DNA from: an uncultured Treponema sp.
GTDB taxonomy: Bacteria > Spirochaetota > Spirochaetia > Treponematales > Treponemataceae
NCBI GenBank assembly: GCA_945877425.1
Contig: CAMCRZ010000014.1
Span: forward strand, 1 to 63,344
DNA length: 63,344 nt
Direction of reading: 5' to 3'
The first letter of the stretch is position 1, and each line of letters starts with the position of its first letter. Of the stretch, positions 8,305 through 15,550 are shown in pieces. The position numbers and the translations under genes were made by a program. Below the pieces are notes generated by a model, which did not search any database, had not been told where the DNA came from, and saw only the letters and a program-made list of their open reading frames with translations.

Positions 8305-9692
8305 TTCTTAACACCTGCCATTTCTTCGGGGTGGAATACCTCGTCAAATTTTTCCGCAGTAAGAAATCCCAGCTGAACGCAGGCATCCTTAAGGGAAATG
8401 TTTTTTTCGTAAGCTAAATGTGATGTTTTTGCAGCATTTTCGTATCCGATGTAAGGATTAAGTGCTGTAACAAGCATCAGTGAATTGTAAAGATAATCAT
8501 GCATCTTTTCTTTGTTTGCCGTAATTCCTACTGCACAGTTCTTATTGAAAGAAACAATTACTTCTGCAAGAAGACGTACAGACTGAAGGAAATTATATGC
8601 AATAACAGGCATGAAAACGTTAAGTTCAAAGTTACCCTGAGAAGCTGCAAATCCTATAGCTGCATCGTTGCCCATAACCTGAACGGCAACCATTGTCATT
8701 GCTTCACACTGTGTAGGATTTACTTTTCCAGGCATGATGGAAGAACCAGGCTCGTTTTCCGGAATATGAATTTCACCCAGACCGTCTCTAGGTCCTGAAG
8801 CAAGCCAGCGTACATCGTTTGCAATTTTCATTAAGTCAGCAGCAAGGGCTTTAAGTCCGCCGTGAGTAAAAGTAATTTCGTCTTTTGATGTAAGTGCATG
8901 GAATTTATTAGGAGCAGTTTCAAATTTCTTTCCTGTAAGTTCAGAAACTTTTTCTGCTACCTTAACGTCAAAACCTTTTGGAGCATTAAGCCCTGTTCCA
9001 ACTGCAGTTCCGCCAAGAGCAAGCTGTTTAAGATATGGAAGTGAAGAAGCAATCATTTCCTTGTCACGTTCCAGTGAAGTTCTCCAGCCTGAAATTTCCT
9101 GAGAAAACTGAATAGGAACAGCGTCCTGAAGGTGAGTGCGTCCTGACTTTACGATTCCTTCGTTTTCTTTTTCAAGGCGCTTAAATGTTTCTACAAGAGT
9201 GTCAATTGCAGGGAAAAGCTTGTCTTCAACTTCAACAACAGCAGCAATATGCATTGCAGTAGGAAATGTGTCGTTGGAAGACTGGCTCATGTTTATATCA
9301 TCGTTAGGGTGACAAAGTTTTTTTCCGGCAATTTCATTTGCACGGTTGGCAATAACTTCGTTAGTATTCATGTTGCTTTGAGTACCGCTTCCTGTCTGCC
9401 ATACAACAAGAGGGAAGTTTTCGTTTAACGAACCGCTTATTACTTCATCACAGGCCTGGGAAATAACCTTAACTTTTTCATCAGTCATTTTTTCTGGCTT
9501 AAGTGCATTGTTTGCAAGAGCAGCTGCCTTCTTTAAATAACCGAATGCTTTAGTAATTTCTCTTGGCATTGTTTCAATTCCAACTCCAATGAGAAAGTTT
9601 TCGTGACTTCTTTCTGTTTGTGCTCCCCAAAGTTTATCTGCAGGAACTTTTACTTCTCCCATGGAATCGTGTTCAATGCGATAATTTTCCAT
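8301..9692 (-). CDS. fumC: Class II fumarate hydratase
   Basis: A 463-residue oxygen-stable fumarase that interconverts malate and fumarate. The superfamily signature GSSIMPGKVNP is present, with upstream motifs TGSGTQSNMN and SSNDTFPTAMH, and the length equals the usual 460-470. The reading frame extends four codons upstream to a TTG, but the ATG at 9692 is preferred because GGAG lies six bases before it. It is the first gene of the hdr-flx-frd operon and its stop overlaps the hdrB start. This is direct evidence that the whole operon deals with fumarate: fumarase makes the substrate, and the Flx-Hdr-Frd proteins downstream reduce it. Confidence 0.95.
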   Translation of the reverse strand: MENYRIEHDSMGEVKVPADKLWGAQTERSHENFLIGVGIETMPREITKAFGYLKKAAALANNALKPEKMTDEKVKVISQACDEVISGSLNENFPLVVWQTGSGTQSNMNTNEVIANRANEIAGKKLCHPNDDINMSQSSNDTFPTAMHIAAVVEVEDKLFPAIDTLVETFKRLEKENEGIVKSGRTHLQDAVPIQFSQEISGWRTSLERDKEMIASSLPYLKQLALGGTAVGTGLNAPKGFDVKVAEKVSELTGKKFETAPNKFHALTSKDEITFTHGGLKALAADLMKIANDVRWLASGPRDGLGEIHIPENEPGSSIMPGKVNPTQCEAMTMVAVQVMGNDAAIGFAASQGNFELNVFMPVIAYNFLQSVRLLAEVIVSFNKNCAVGITANKEKMHDYLYNSLMLVTALNPYIGYENAAKTSHLAYEKNISLKDACVQLGFLTAEKFDEVFHPEEMAGVKK

Positions 9693-9709
9693 TATTTTCT
9701 CCAAATATA

Positions 9710-9836
9710 AGTTAGCATAATCTAACTAGTGCCCGTAAAGCAGTAGAAGACCTTCCGCTTAAATTTCCCAGGGAAATCAAACAAAAGGCCTTCTATTTTC
9801 AGTTAGAAAGGTATTTATTTTAGTTCAAACTGAACT
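9710..9836. promoter_or_regulatory. Cluster of inverted repeats between ldh and fumC
   Basis: The 164-nt gap holds several symmetric elements. AGTTAG-N6-CTAACT spans 9710-9727, 18 nt before the fumC start, and looks like an operator or promoter-overlapping site. ATTTCCC-A-GGGAAAT spans 9763-9777 inside a larger, nearly perfect hairpin whose arms TAGAAGACCTT and AAGGCCTTCTA begin near 9752 and 9797. AGTTCA-AAC-TGAACT spans 9822-9836 near the end of ldh. None is followed by a clear T run, so they look more like regulatory sites than terminators. No confident -35/-10 pair for fumC was found. Confidence 0.5.
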
Positions 9837-9856
9837 GTTACGTACTGTGTATCTGC

Positions 9857-10774
9857 CTAGAATTCAAGCTGAGATATTACTTTCTTAAGACAATCTGCAC
9901 TGTTTCTAATAGAAGCAAGTTCTGAATCTGTAAGTGGTGCTTCAAATCTTCCTTGTACACCGTTTCCGCCAATTCTTGTAAGGATAGAAAGTGCTACGTC
10001 GTTAATTCCGTATTCGCCTGTAAGAAGTGTAGAAACAATTGAAATGCATGTATTGTCGTGCTTGATTTGTTCGCAAAGTTCTGCTGTAGTTACGCCGATT
10101 GCATAGTTTGTGCATCTTTTTGCTTCAATAATGATTCCGCCCGACTTGCGTACGTAAGATTCAACTTCATCTTTGTTTACCTGAATAGGGAAGTGTTCAA
10201 CAGGAATAGATGCAACGTTTGCAAGAGACCATGGAACGAAAGAAGAATCACCGTGTTCACCGAAAACGTAAGCATGAACGTTTGGCTGTGCAACTTTACA
10301 GTCATCTGCAAGGCGTGTGCGAAGACGTGCTGTATCAAGAAGTGTACCTGTACCTATAACACGGTTAGCCGGAATTCCTGAAGTTTTAGCGAACTGATAT
10401 GTAAGGATGTCAACCGGATTTGCAACAAGAACGAAAATTGCATCAGGACAAGCTTTTGTAACTTGAGGAATAATGCTTTTCATGATGTTTACGTTAGTCT
10501 GAGCAAGTTCAAGACGGCTTTGTCCAGGTTTTCTTGCAACACCTGAAGTAATGATTACAATGTTGGAACCTTTTGCATCTTCATAAGAACCTTCATGAAT
10601 GTTGATTGGACTCATGTAAGGCGTACCCTGACGGATGTCCATTGCTTCTCCCATTGCACGCTTTGTATCAATGTCAATTAATACGATTTCTGTAGCTGTG
10701 CCTTTAAGGGAAAGTGCATAAGCGATAGAAGAACCAACCTGTCCTGCTCCAATAATGGTAACTTTGTTTGCCAT
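9857..10774 (-). CDS. ldh: NAD-dependent L-lactate/malate dehydrogenase family protein
   Basis: A 305-residue member of the LDH/MDH family with the N-terminal NAD fold (IIGAGQVGSS), the catalytic segment GEHGDSS and GTGTLLDTARLR. Overall it is LDH-like. However, the substrate-specificity loop reads GVARKPGQSR. Lactate dehydrogenases normally have Gln at the position of this Arg (AGxxQKPGETR), whereas Arg there is the hallmark of malate dehydrogenases (IARKPGMSR). With fumC and fumarate reductase next door, malate dehydrogenase activity is a serious possibility. The frame extends 26 codons upstream, but the ATG at 10774 has an AGGAGA site and begins the NAD fold at the right place. A promoter lies at 10855-10883, giving a leader of about 74 nt. 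Confidence 0.9.
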   Translation of the reverse strand: MANKVTIIGAGQVGSSIAYALSLKGTATEIVLIDIDTKRAMGEAMDIRQGTPYMSPINIHEGSYEDAKGSNIVIITSGVARKPGQSRLELAQTNVNIMKSIIPQVTKACPDAIFVLVANPVDILTYQFAKTSGIPANRVIGTGTLLDTARLRTRLADDCKVAQPNVHAYVFGEHGDSSFVPWSLANVASIPVEHFPIQVNKDEVESYVRKSGGIIIEAKRCTNYAIGVTTAELCEQIKHDNTCISIVSTLLTGEYGINDVALSILTRIGGNGVQGRFEAPLTDSELASIRNSADCLKKVISQLEF

Positions 10775-10854
10775 AAATATATCTCCTGTAAATAAAAAAC
10801 ACCGGCTGTTAACCTGACAGACGAGCCTGAAAACAAGCCCGAATATCAACAAAA

Positions 10855-10883
10855 ATTATAATTCAAAAAAATGTAATTGTTAA
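10855..10883 (-). promoter_or_regulatory. Promoter of ldh
   Basis: On the minus strand, -35 TTAACA (10878-10883) and -10 TATAAT (10855-10860) are separated by exactly 17 bases. The predicted start of transcription is near 10848, about 74 nt before the ldh ATG. An alternative is TTGTTA-17-AATAAA closer to the operators near 10930. Confidence 0.6.
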
Positions 10884-10940
10884 GTGTTTTTAATCTTAAA
10901 TTCCTTTATTTATTGAAGTTAGGGAAAAATTTAACAAATA

Positions 10941-10958
10941 TTGTGAAAAAGTTCACAT
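10941..10958. promoter_or_regulatory. Palindromic operator 1, Rex- or CRP/FNR-like
   Basis: TTGTGA-AAAAGT-TCACAT. It matches 13 of 14 defined positions of the Rex operator (TTGTGAA-N4-TTCACAA) and also fits the CRP core TGTGA-N6-TCACA. It lies between ldh and the JAMM-helicase gene. Its centre is about 91.5 bases before the predicted helicase transcription start. Confidence 0.7.
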
Positions 10959-10971
10959 ATAAAAAATCATA

Positions 10972-10989
10972 TTGTGAAAAATGTCACAT
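10972..10989. promoter_or_regulatory. Palindromic operator 2, Rex- or CRP/FNR-like
   Basis: TTGTGA-AAAATG-TCACAT, a second copy with its centre 31 bases from the first, so both fall on the same face of the helix about three turns apart. Its centre is about 60.5 bases before the predicted helicase transcription start, which is close to a class I CRP activator position. Confidence 0.7.
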
Positions 10990-11005
10990 ATTAAAATTAC
11001 GGCTA

Positions 11006-11034
11006 TTGTTGAAGTTAAGTGTTAGTGATAAAAT
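11006..11034 (+). promoter_or_regulatory. Promoter of the JAMM-helicase gene, leaderless geometry
   Basis: -35 TTGTTG (11006-11011), 17-base spacer, -10 TAAAAT (11029-11034). Only six bases (CACATT) separate the -10 from the ATG at 11041, so transcription should start at or within a base of the start codon. There is no Shine-Dalgarno sequence. Confidence 0.55.
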
Positions 11035-11040
11035 CACATT

Positions 11041-13488
11041 ATGGATATAACCGAAAGATTTACTCAGCCTGTAATTGATGCTATGAAAAGCGATGTTCAG
11101 CAGGCAGATGGAAATGAAGTTTTTTGGACCGGCATTATAGACGAACAGGGAATTGTTACCGAAGTAAAAGCGGGTGCCAGAGGAAATGAAAATTCCGTTA
11201 TAGTAAACAGCAGTTTTGCAAGAGAAGGTCACGTTCTTATTCACAATCATCCCAGCGGAATACTTTATCCCAGTGAAGCAGACCAGATAACTGCCTCTAA
11301 CTCAAGTGATACGTCTCTTGGCTTTTACATAGTAAATAATGATATTTCTGACGTTTACGTTGTAGTTGAACCGGTTAAGCCTAAAAAAATTGAGCTTCTT
11401 GATGCTGATGAAGTTGCTGCCGTTATTTCCAGAAACGGACCTTTTGCACGGAAAAATCAGAATTATGAAGAGCGTCCTTCGCAAATCGAGCTTTTGAAGA
11501 AAATAGTTCAGTCTTTTAACGAAAATAAAATAGGTGTTTTTGAAGCAGGAACTGGCGTTGGAAAAAGTTACGCTTATTTAATTCCTTCAATATTCTGGGC
11601 TGAAAAAAATAAGGAAAGGGTTGTTATTTCAACAGGAACCATAAATTTACAGCAGCAGCTTTTTGAAAAAGACATTCCTGCAGCACTTAAAATTTTAGGC
11701 ACAGACGTAAAGTCAGTTCTGGTAAAGGGAAGGCAGAATTATCTTTGCTTAAGGCGTCTTGCAGAAGCGGGAAAAGAGCGGGACTTGTTTAACGAAGATA
11801 CTGAAGTTTTTGACAAAATAGCTGACTGGTCTAAATCAACTTCAACAGGAAGTAAGTCTGATCTTGCTTTTCTGCCTTCTGAGTCCGTGTGGTCTAAAGT
11901 TAACAGCGAAAGTGATGCCTGTCTTGGAGGAAGATGCCCTTACAGAGAGCAGTGCTTTGTAATGAAAGTAAGGAAAGAAGCTTCTGATGCTAATATAATA
12001 GTAGTAAATCATCATCTTCTTTTTGCTGATATAGAAAGCCGGATGAACGGTGCAGGTTATGATGATGCAGCAGTTTTGCCTCCGTACAGAAGAATTATTT
12101 TTGACGAAGCTCACGGCATTGAAGACAGTGCAACTTCTTTTTTCAGTGAAGAAATTACACGGTTTAAAATAATGAAGCAGTTGAACCTTCTTTTCAGAAC
12201 TTACAGGGGAAGTACGGCAGGTTTTCTTGTTCAGATGGCAGTTGCTGCAGAAAATGATTTTCTTGATAAAGTCCTTGAGTGCGTAAATAAAATTAAAAAT
12301 GCCGTTATATGCCTTGACAATGCAGGAATTGAGTGTGCAGGAAATGAATATACAGTTCGCATAAACGGTGAAAATGCAGCCGGTTTTGAAAGAATTTTCA
12401 ATTGTTTTGATGATTTGAAGAAATCAATAGGTGACTTTACTGCAATGGTAAGGGAATCCATAGACAATCTTTCTGATGATGACAAGGAACTGCCTTCTGT
12501 GTGGGAAAGCAGGAATATCCTCCGCCGCCTTGATACTGTGGTGGATTTTTGCAGCAAGTATACTGTATGGAATGAGCATGAAAATATAGTCTTCTGGTTC
12601 CAGAAAAAAATCATTCCGCCGAAAAAAGCAGGTGACGAAAACATTGTTTTTGCCCAGTTTAATCAGACTCCTTTAGACATAGCGCCTCTTATGAACTCTG
12701 GTGTTTTTGAACCTATGAGCACTGTTGTCTGTACAAGTGCAACTTTAAAAATCGGCAGTACATTCAGTTATTGGATGCGCCGTACAGGAATTTCTTTTTG
12801 CGAAGAAGATAAAGTTCTTCAGGGAAGTTTTGAATCGCCGTTTCCTTATGAAAAAAATGTGATTTTTGCAGTTCCAAACGATGCACCTTTTCCGGACTCA
12901 AGGGAATATCAGCTTTATGTAGAAAATATAATTCCTCAGCTTGTATTTGCTGCAAAAGGTAGGACCCTTGTGCTTTTTACTTCTCACGACAGTTTGCGCA
13001 GTGCATACAACAGTTCAGGCTTAAGGATTATGGAAGCAGGCTTTACTGTAATGAAGCAGGGTGATGACGACAGGTTCCGTCTTCTTGAGCGATTCAAGCA
13101 GGACAGGGAAAGCGTTCTGTTTGCTACGGAAAGTTTCTGGGAAGGAGTAGATGTTCCCGGTGACAGTTTAAGTCAGGTTGTAATAGTAAAACTTCCTTTT
13201 TCCGTGCCTACTGATCCGGTTTTTGCTGCCAGATCTGAACTTGTGGAAAAACAGGGCAAGTCTTCCTTTATGGAATTAAGCGTTCCTCAGGCTGTCATAA
13301 AATTCAAGCAGGGGTTCGGCCGTCTTGTTAGGAGAAGCGATGATAAAGGCGTTATAGTTGTTTTGGACAGGCGCATTGTAGAAAAGCCTTACGGTAAAAT
13401 CTTTACGTCAAGCGTTCCTAAAACACGGAGAATGTACAATCCTGTTTCCTATATTACAGATTCCGTTGAAAAGCTTCTTGGGGAATAA
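11041..13488 (+). CDS. DinG/XPD-type Fe-S helicase with N-terminal RadC-like JAMM domain
   Basis: An 815-residue fusion. Residues 1-110 form a JAB1/MPN/JAMM-type domain with the zinc motif HNHPSG at 68-73 followed by S78 and D81, and a candidate Glu at 26, matching RadC. From about 145 it is a superfamily 2 helicase of the DinG family: Walker A AGTGVGKS (169-176), Fe-S cluster cysteines C236, C294, C299 and C305 (C-x4-C-x5-C), DEAH at 355-358, and the C-terminal helicase motif near GFGRLVRRSDDKG. DinG proteins unwind forked DNA, R-loops and G-quadruplexes; some carry an N-terminal exonuclease domain, which JAMM replaces here. The JAMM part may be a metalloprotease-like or nucleic-acid-related module; its activity is unknown. 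The gene has its own promoter with no leader and lies divergent from ldh. Confidence 0.88.
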   Translation: MDITERFTQPVIDAMKSDVQQADGNEVFWTGIIDEQGIVTEVKAGARGNENSVIVNSSFAREGHVLIHNHPSGILYPSEADQITASNSSDTSLGFYIVNNDISDVYVVVEPVKPKKIELLDADEVAAVISRNGPFARKNQNYEERPSQIELLKKIVQSFNENKIGVFEAGTGVGKSYAYLIPSIFWAEKNKERVVISTGTINLQQQLFEKDIPAALKILGTDVKSVLVKGRQNYLCLRRLAEAGKERDLFNEDTEVFDKIADWSKSTSTGSKSDLAFLPSESVWSKVNSESDACLGGRCPYREQCFVMKVRKEASDANIIVVNHHLLFADIESRMNGAGYDDAAVLPPYRRIIFDEAHGIEDSATSFFSEEITRFKIMKQLNLLFRTYRGSTAGFLVQMAVAAENDFLDKVLECVNKIKNAVICLDNAGIECAGNEYTVRINGENAAGFERIFNCFDDLKKSIGDFTAMVRESIDNLSDDDKELPSVWESRNILRRLDTVVDFCSKYTVWNEHENIVFWFQKKIIPPKKAGDENIVFAQFNQTPLDIAPLMNSGVFEPMSTVVCTSATLKIGSTFSYWMRRTGISFCEEDKVLQGSFESPFPYEKNVIFAVPNDAPFPDSREYQLYVENIIPQLVFAAKGRTLVLFTSHDSLRSAYNSSGLRIMEAGFTVMKQGDDDRFRLLERFKQDRESVLFATESFWEGVDVPGDSLSQVVIVKLPFSVPTDPVFAARSELVEKQGKSSFMELSVPQAVIKFKQGFGRLVRRSDDKGVIVVLDRRIVEKPYGKIFTSSVPKTRRMYNPVSYITDSVEKLLGE

Positions 13489-13528
13489 TTCAGGAAAGCT
13501 GCAGCCCTGTATATTCCATTGTGTTCCA

Positions 13529-13557
13529 TTGCCGAATGTATGAAAAAAATGTATAAT
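13529..13557 (+). promoter_or_regulatory. Promoter of plsC, leaderless geometry
   Basis: -35 TTGCCG (13529-13534), 17-base spacer, perfect -10 TATAAT (13552-13557). The ATG at 13564 begins six bases after the -10, so the mRNA should begin at the start codon. Confidence 0.6.
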
Positions 13558-13563
13558 TCTCCT

Positions 13564-14310
13564 ATGTTAACTTTAATTACTTTATTATGTTTAGGCGGAG
13601 CATTGCTTTTTCCTACAATGATGCTTTGCTTTACTTATCCACTTAGCAAAAAGTGGGCGCTGTTCTGGTCAAATTACATTACAAACCATACTTCCAGAGT
13701 GTTTTTTGCCATATTGAAGACATACAGGAATTTCGACTTTATCGGCGATAAAAATGATGTAAAGAAGCTGCCTCCTCAGTTTACCGTAATTTCTAACCAT
13801 CAGAGTTTAATTGATATTGTAGTGTACTTAAAATATTTTTATCCTGACAGAATTGTTCGCTTTGTTGCAAAAGATACGCTGAATAAAGTTCCTATGGTTG
13901 GAAAAATGCTTAGAAGCCAGGGTCATTGTATGATTCCAAGAAAGGGCGGTGCGGGAATTGCAATGAAGTCTATAGAAAAATTCGGTTACCGTGTTCTTGA
14001 AAGAAATCAGAACCCGCTTATTTTCCCTGAAGGAACAAGAAGCAGGGACGGAAAATTAGGAAGCTTTTACTCTGCAGGATTCAGACGTCTGGAAGAAACT
14101 GTTAAGCTTCCTGTTGTAGTTTGTGCTCTTGACGGCGGCTGGCAGCTTTCACGGCTTACTGATGTGCTTAAAAATCTTTACAAAGGTGCATACAAAGTAA
14201 AAATACTTAAAGTTTACGATGCTCCTGCTACAAAAGAAGATGAAAAGAAAATCATAGAAGAAGCACCTGGTCTTATTCAGGCTCAGCTTGATTTATGGCG
14301 AAGTGAATAA
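13564..14310 (+). CDS. plsC: 1-acyl-sn-glycerol-3-phosphate acyltransferase
   Basis: A 248-residue PlsC-family enzyme that makes phosphatidate from lysophosphatidate at the inner membrane. The acyltransferase motif HX4D is NHQSLID (H79, D84) and the second block is FPEGTRSRDG near residue 160. One hydrophobic N-terminal segment (about residues 1-25) should anchor it. The open frame extends 15 codons upstream, but that stretch contains the promoter's -35 and -10. I therefore place the start at the ATG at 13564, which would be leaderless. Family length is 230-260, in agreement. Confidence 0.9.
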   Translation: MLTLITLLCLGGALLFPTMMLCFTYPLSKKWALFWSNYITNHTSRVFFAILKTYRNFDFIGDKNDVKKLPPQFTVISNHQSLIDIVVYLKYFYPDRIVRFVAKDTLNKVPMVGKMLRSQGHCMIPRKGGAGIAMKSIEKFGYRVLERNQNPLIFPEGTRSRDGKLGSFYSAGFRRLEETVKLPVVVCALDGGWQLSRLTDVLKNLYKGAYKVKILKVYDAPATKEDEKKIIEEAPGLIQAQLDLWRSE

Positions 14311-14383
14311 TCCACTGATTGACACTTTTAAAATAAAAATTTATAGTTTCAGAATATCGATATATTAGTTATGGAGGAAAGTT

Positions 14384-14557
14384 ATGGCTGGAGCCAGTAA
14401 AAACTCTCGTACTACTGTTGCAACACAGAAATTTATCTGCCCTGATTGCGGCGGAGAAATTGTAATGAAGACATTGTTTGAAAACGGAAGACTTAAGAAT
14501 CAAGCTGAATGTCAGAAATGCAAGCGCGTAGAACGCAGACCAAAGGATTTTAAATAA
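14384..14557 (+). CDS. Small zinc-ribbon protein, function unknown
   Basis: A 57-residue basic protein beginning MAGASKNSRTT. Two CxxC pairs, CPDC at 19-22 and CQKC at 43-46, are spaced as in a zinc ribbon. The C-terminus is rich in Lys/Arg (CKRVERRPKDFK). The ATG follows a strong GGAGG site. It has its own terminator and sits just before rpsT, so a role with the ribosome or with RNA is plausible but not shown. It is not ribosomal protein L33 or L32, since the sequences around the cysteines differ. Confidence 0.75.
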   Translation: MAGASKNSRTTVATQKFICPDCGGEIVMKTLFENGRLKNQAECQKCKRVERRPKDFK

Positions 14558-14582
14558 TTAAAATTTTCTGTCTGTTAAATAG

Positions 14583-14631
14583 AGGGATTGCTTTTTATTT
14601 TTCTGGAGAAAGGCAGTCCCTTCTTTGTTTT
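14583..14631 (+). terminator. Intrinsic terminator after the zinc-ribbon gene
   Basis: Arms AGGGATTGC (14583-14591) and GCAGTCCCT (14613-14621) pair with one G-T wobble and are followed by TCTTTGTTTT. Confidence 0.65.
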
Positions 14632-14691
14632 AAAGTTATGGAAAAGCAGGCGTAAAGAAACCTATCTTTTTAGCATATAAGAATTTACGTC

Positions 14692-14720
14692 TTGACTATT
14701 GTTTTATGATTTTATATCAT
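14692..14720 (+). promoter_or_regulatory. Promoter of rpsT
   Basis: -35 TTGACT (14692-14697), 17-base spacer, -10 TATCAT (14715-14720). The predicted start near 14727 gives a short leader of about 25 nt with a G-rich ribosome binding site. Confidence 0.65.
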
Positions 14721-14751
14721 AGTTAAAGTTTTTTTTATGGGGGGTATACCT

Positions 14752-15042
14752 TTGGCTACAAAACAGACTTCTGCAGAAAAAAGACATGCTCAAAGTGAAG
14801 TTCGTCGTCTTCGCAATAAAGCTGTAAAATCTGAAGTGCATACAAGTGTTAGAAAATTTGTTGAAGCAGTTCAGAAAAAAGATCAGAATCTTGCTCTCAG
14901 TGCTTTAAGGGCAGTAGAATCTGAACTTGATAACGCAGGACGTAAGGGTGTTATGAAGCGTAATGCTGTATCACGCAAAAAGAGTCGTATGGCTAAGCTT
15001 TATAATGTTACTTTTGCTGCTCCAAAAGCTGCAGCTCAGTAA
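14752..15042 (+). CDS. rpsT: 30S ribosomal protein S20, TTG start
   Basis: S20 binds 16S rRNA early in 30S assembly. The product begins (M)ATKQTSAEKRHAQSE and is 96 residues, with the family's Lys/Arg-rich N-terminal helix and long helical hairpin; a Pro/Ala tail ends it. An in-frame ATG lies 15 bases upstream at 14737, but it is embedded in the run ATGGGGGG that forms the Shine-Dalgarno sequence. The TTG at 14752 sits seven bases after that G run and gives the normal S20 N-terminus. E. coli rpsT also starts with TTG and uses this for autoregulation, so the same may hold here. A strong terminator follows at 15077. Confidence 0.92.
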   Translation: MATKQTSAEKRHAQSEVRRLRNKAVKSEVHTSVRKFVEAVQKKDQNLALSALRAVESELDNAGRKGVMKRNAVSRKKSRMAKLYNVTFAAPKAAAQ

Positions 15043-15076
15043 TGTAAAGCGAAATTGCTAATCTTAAAAGATGAAG

Positions 15077-15108
15077 AAGGATGCTGTTGCTGCAGCATTC
15101 TTTTTTTT
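15077..15108 (+). terminator. Intrinsic terminator of rpsT
   Basis: Arms AAGGATGCTG and CAGCATTCTT around the loop TTGCTG form a 10-bp stem with one wobble pair, followed by a run of eight T. Confidence 0.85.
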
Positions 15109-15149
15109 CTTTATAAGGAATTCTGGAAATCCGTGTTGGGAGTGTGATG

Positions 15150-15470
15150 ATGTCAGCTGACAAAATTACTAAAAATGATTTAGTGGAAGCCGTTTACCAG
15201 AGCACAAATTGCGAAAGACGGATTGTTCAGTCAGTAATTGAAAGTTTTTTAAGTAACGTAAAAGTTTCCCTCGAAAAGGGTAAAACTATTGAACTTCGTG
15301 GTTTCGGTACTTTTGAAGCAAGACTTAGAAAAGGCAGGCTGAAGGCAAGAAATCCAAAAACTGGAGAACAGCTTTCTGTTTTGCCCCATTACGTTGCAGC
15401 TTTTAGAGCCGGACAGGAGTTAAAAAAAGCTTTAAGCGCCATTCCTGTTGAATCAGAAAATGCAGAATAA
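15150..15470 (+). CDS. HU/IHF-family DNA-bending protein
   Basis: A 106-residue HU/IHF-fold protein. The recognised features are the helical N-terminus (ITKNDLVEAVYQ), the ELRGFGTFEARLRKGR strand pair and the RNPKTGE arm with the DNA-intercalating proline. The last 12 residues form an acidic tail (IPVESENAE) not found in typical 90-residue HU. GTG and ATG codons at 15144 and 15147 are in frame just upstream; I prefer the ATG at 15150, seven bases after GGGAG. No separate promoter was seen after the rpsT terminator. A second, more standard HU lies at 21380 on the other strand, so the cell has at least two. Confidence 0.88.
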   Translation: MSADKITKNDLVEAVYQSTNCERRIVQSVIESFLSNVKVSLEKGKTIELRGFGTFEARLRKGRLKARNPKTGEQLSVLPHYVAAFRAGQELKKALSAIPVESENAE

Positions 15471-15482
15471 AGAAGAACTGGT

Positions 15483-15507
15483 CCTGGAACTCCAGGGCTT
15501 TTTTTTT
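15483..15507 (+). terminator. Intrinsic terminator of the HU/IHF-like gene
   Basis: The inverted repeat CCTGGA-AC-TCCAGG (15483-15496) is followed by GC and nine T. Confidence 0.75.
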
Positions 15508-15515
15508 GTCTTATG

Positions 15516-15544
15516 TTGAAAGAATTGCCTTAAATGTGTAGAAT
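15516..15544 (+). promoter_or_regulatory. Promoter of the bactofilin gene, leaderless geometry
   Basis: -35 TTGAAA (15516-15521), 17-base spacer, -10 TAGAAT (15539-15544). Exactly six bases precede the ATG at 15551, and no ribosome binding site fits between. Confidence 0.6.
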
Positions 15545-15550
15545 TGTGCT

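Noticed and set aside
9822..9836. AGTTCA-AAC-TGAACT as terminator of ldh
   Set aside because: The stem is short and is not followed by T on the minus strand, so it is listed only as a possible regulatory site.
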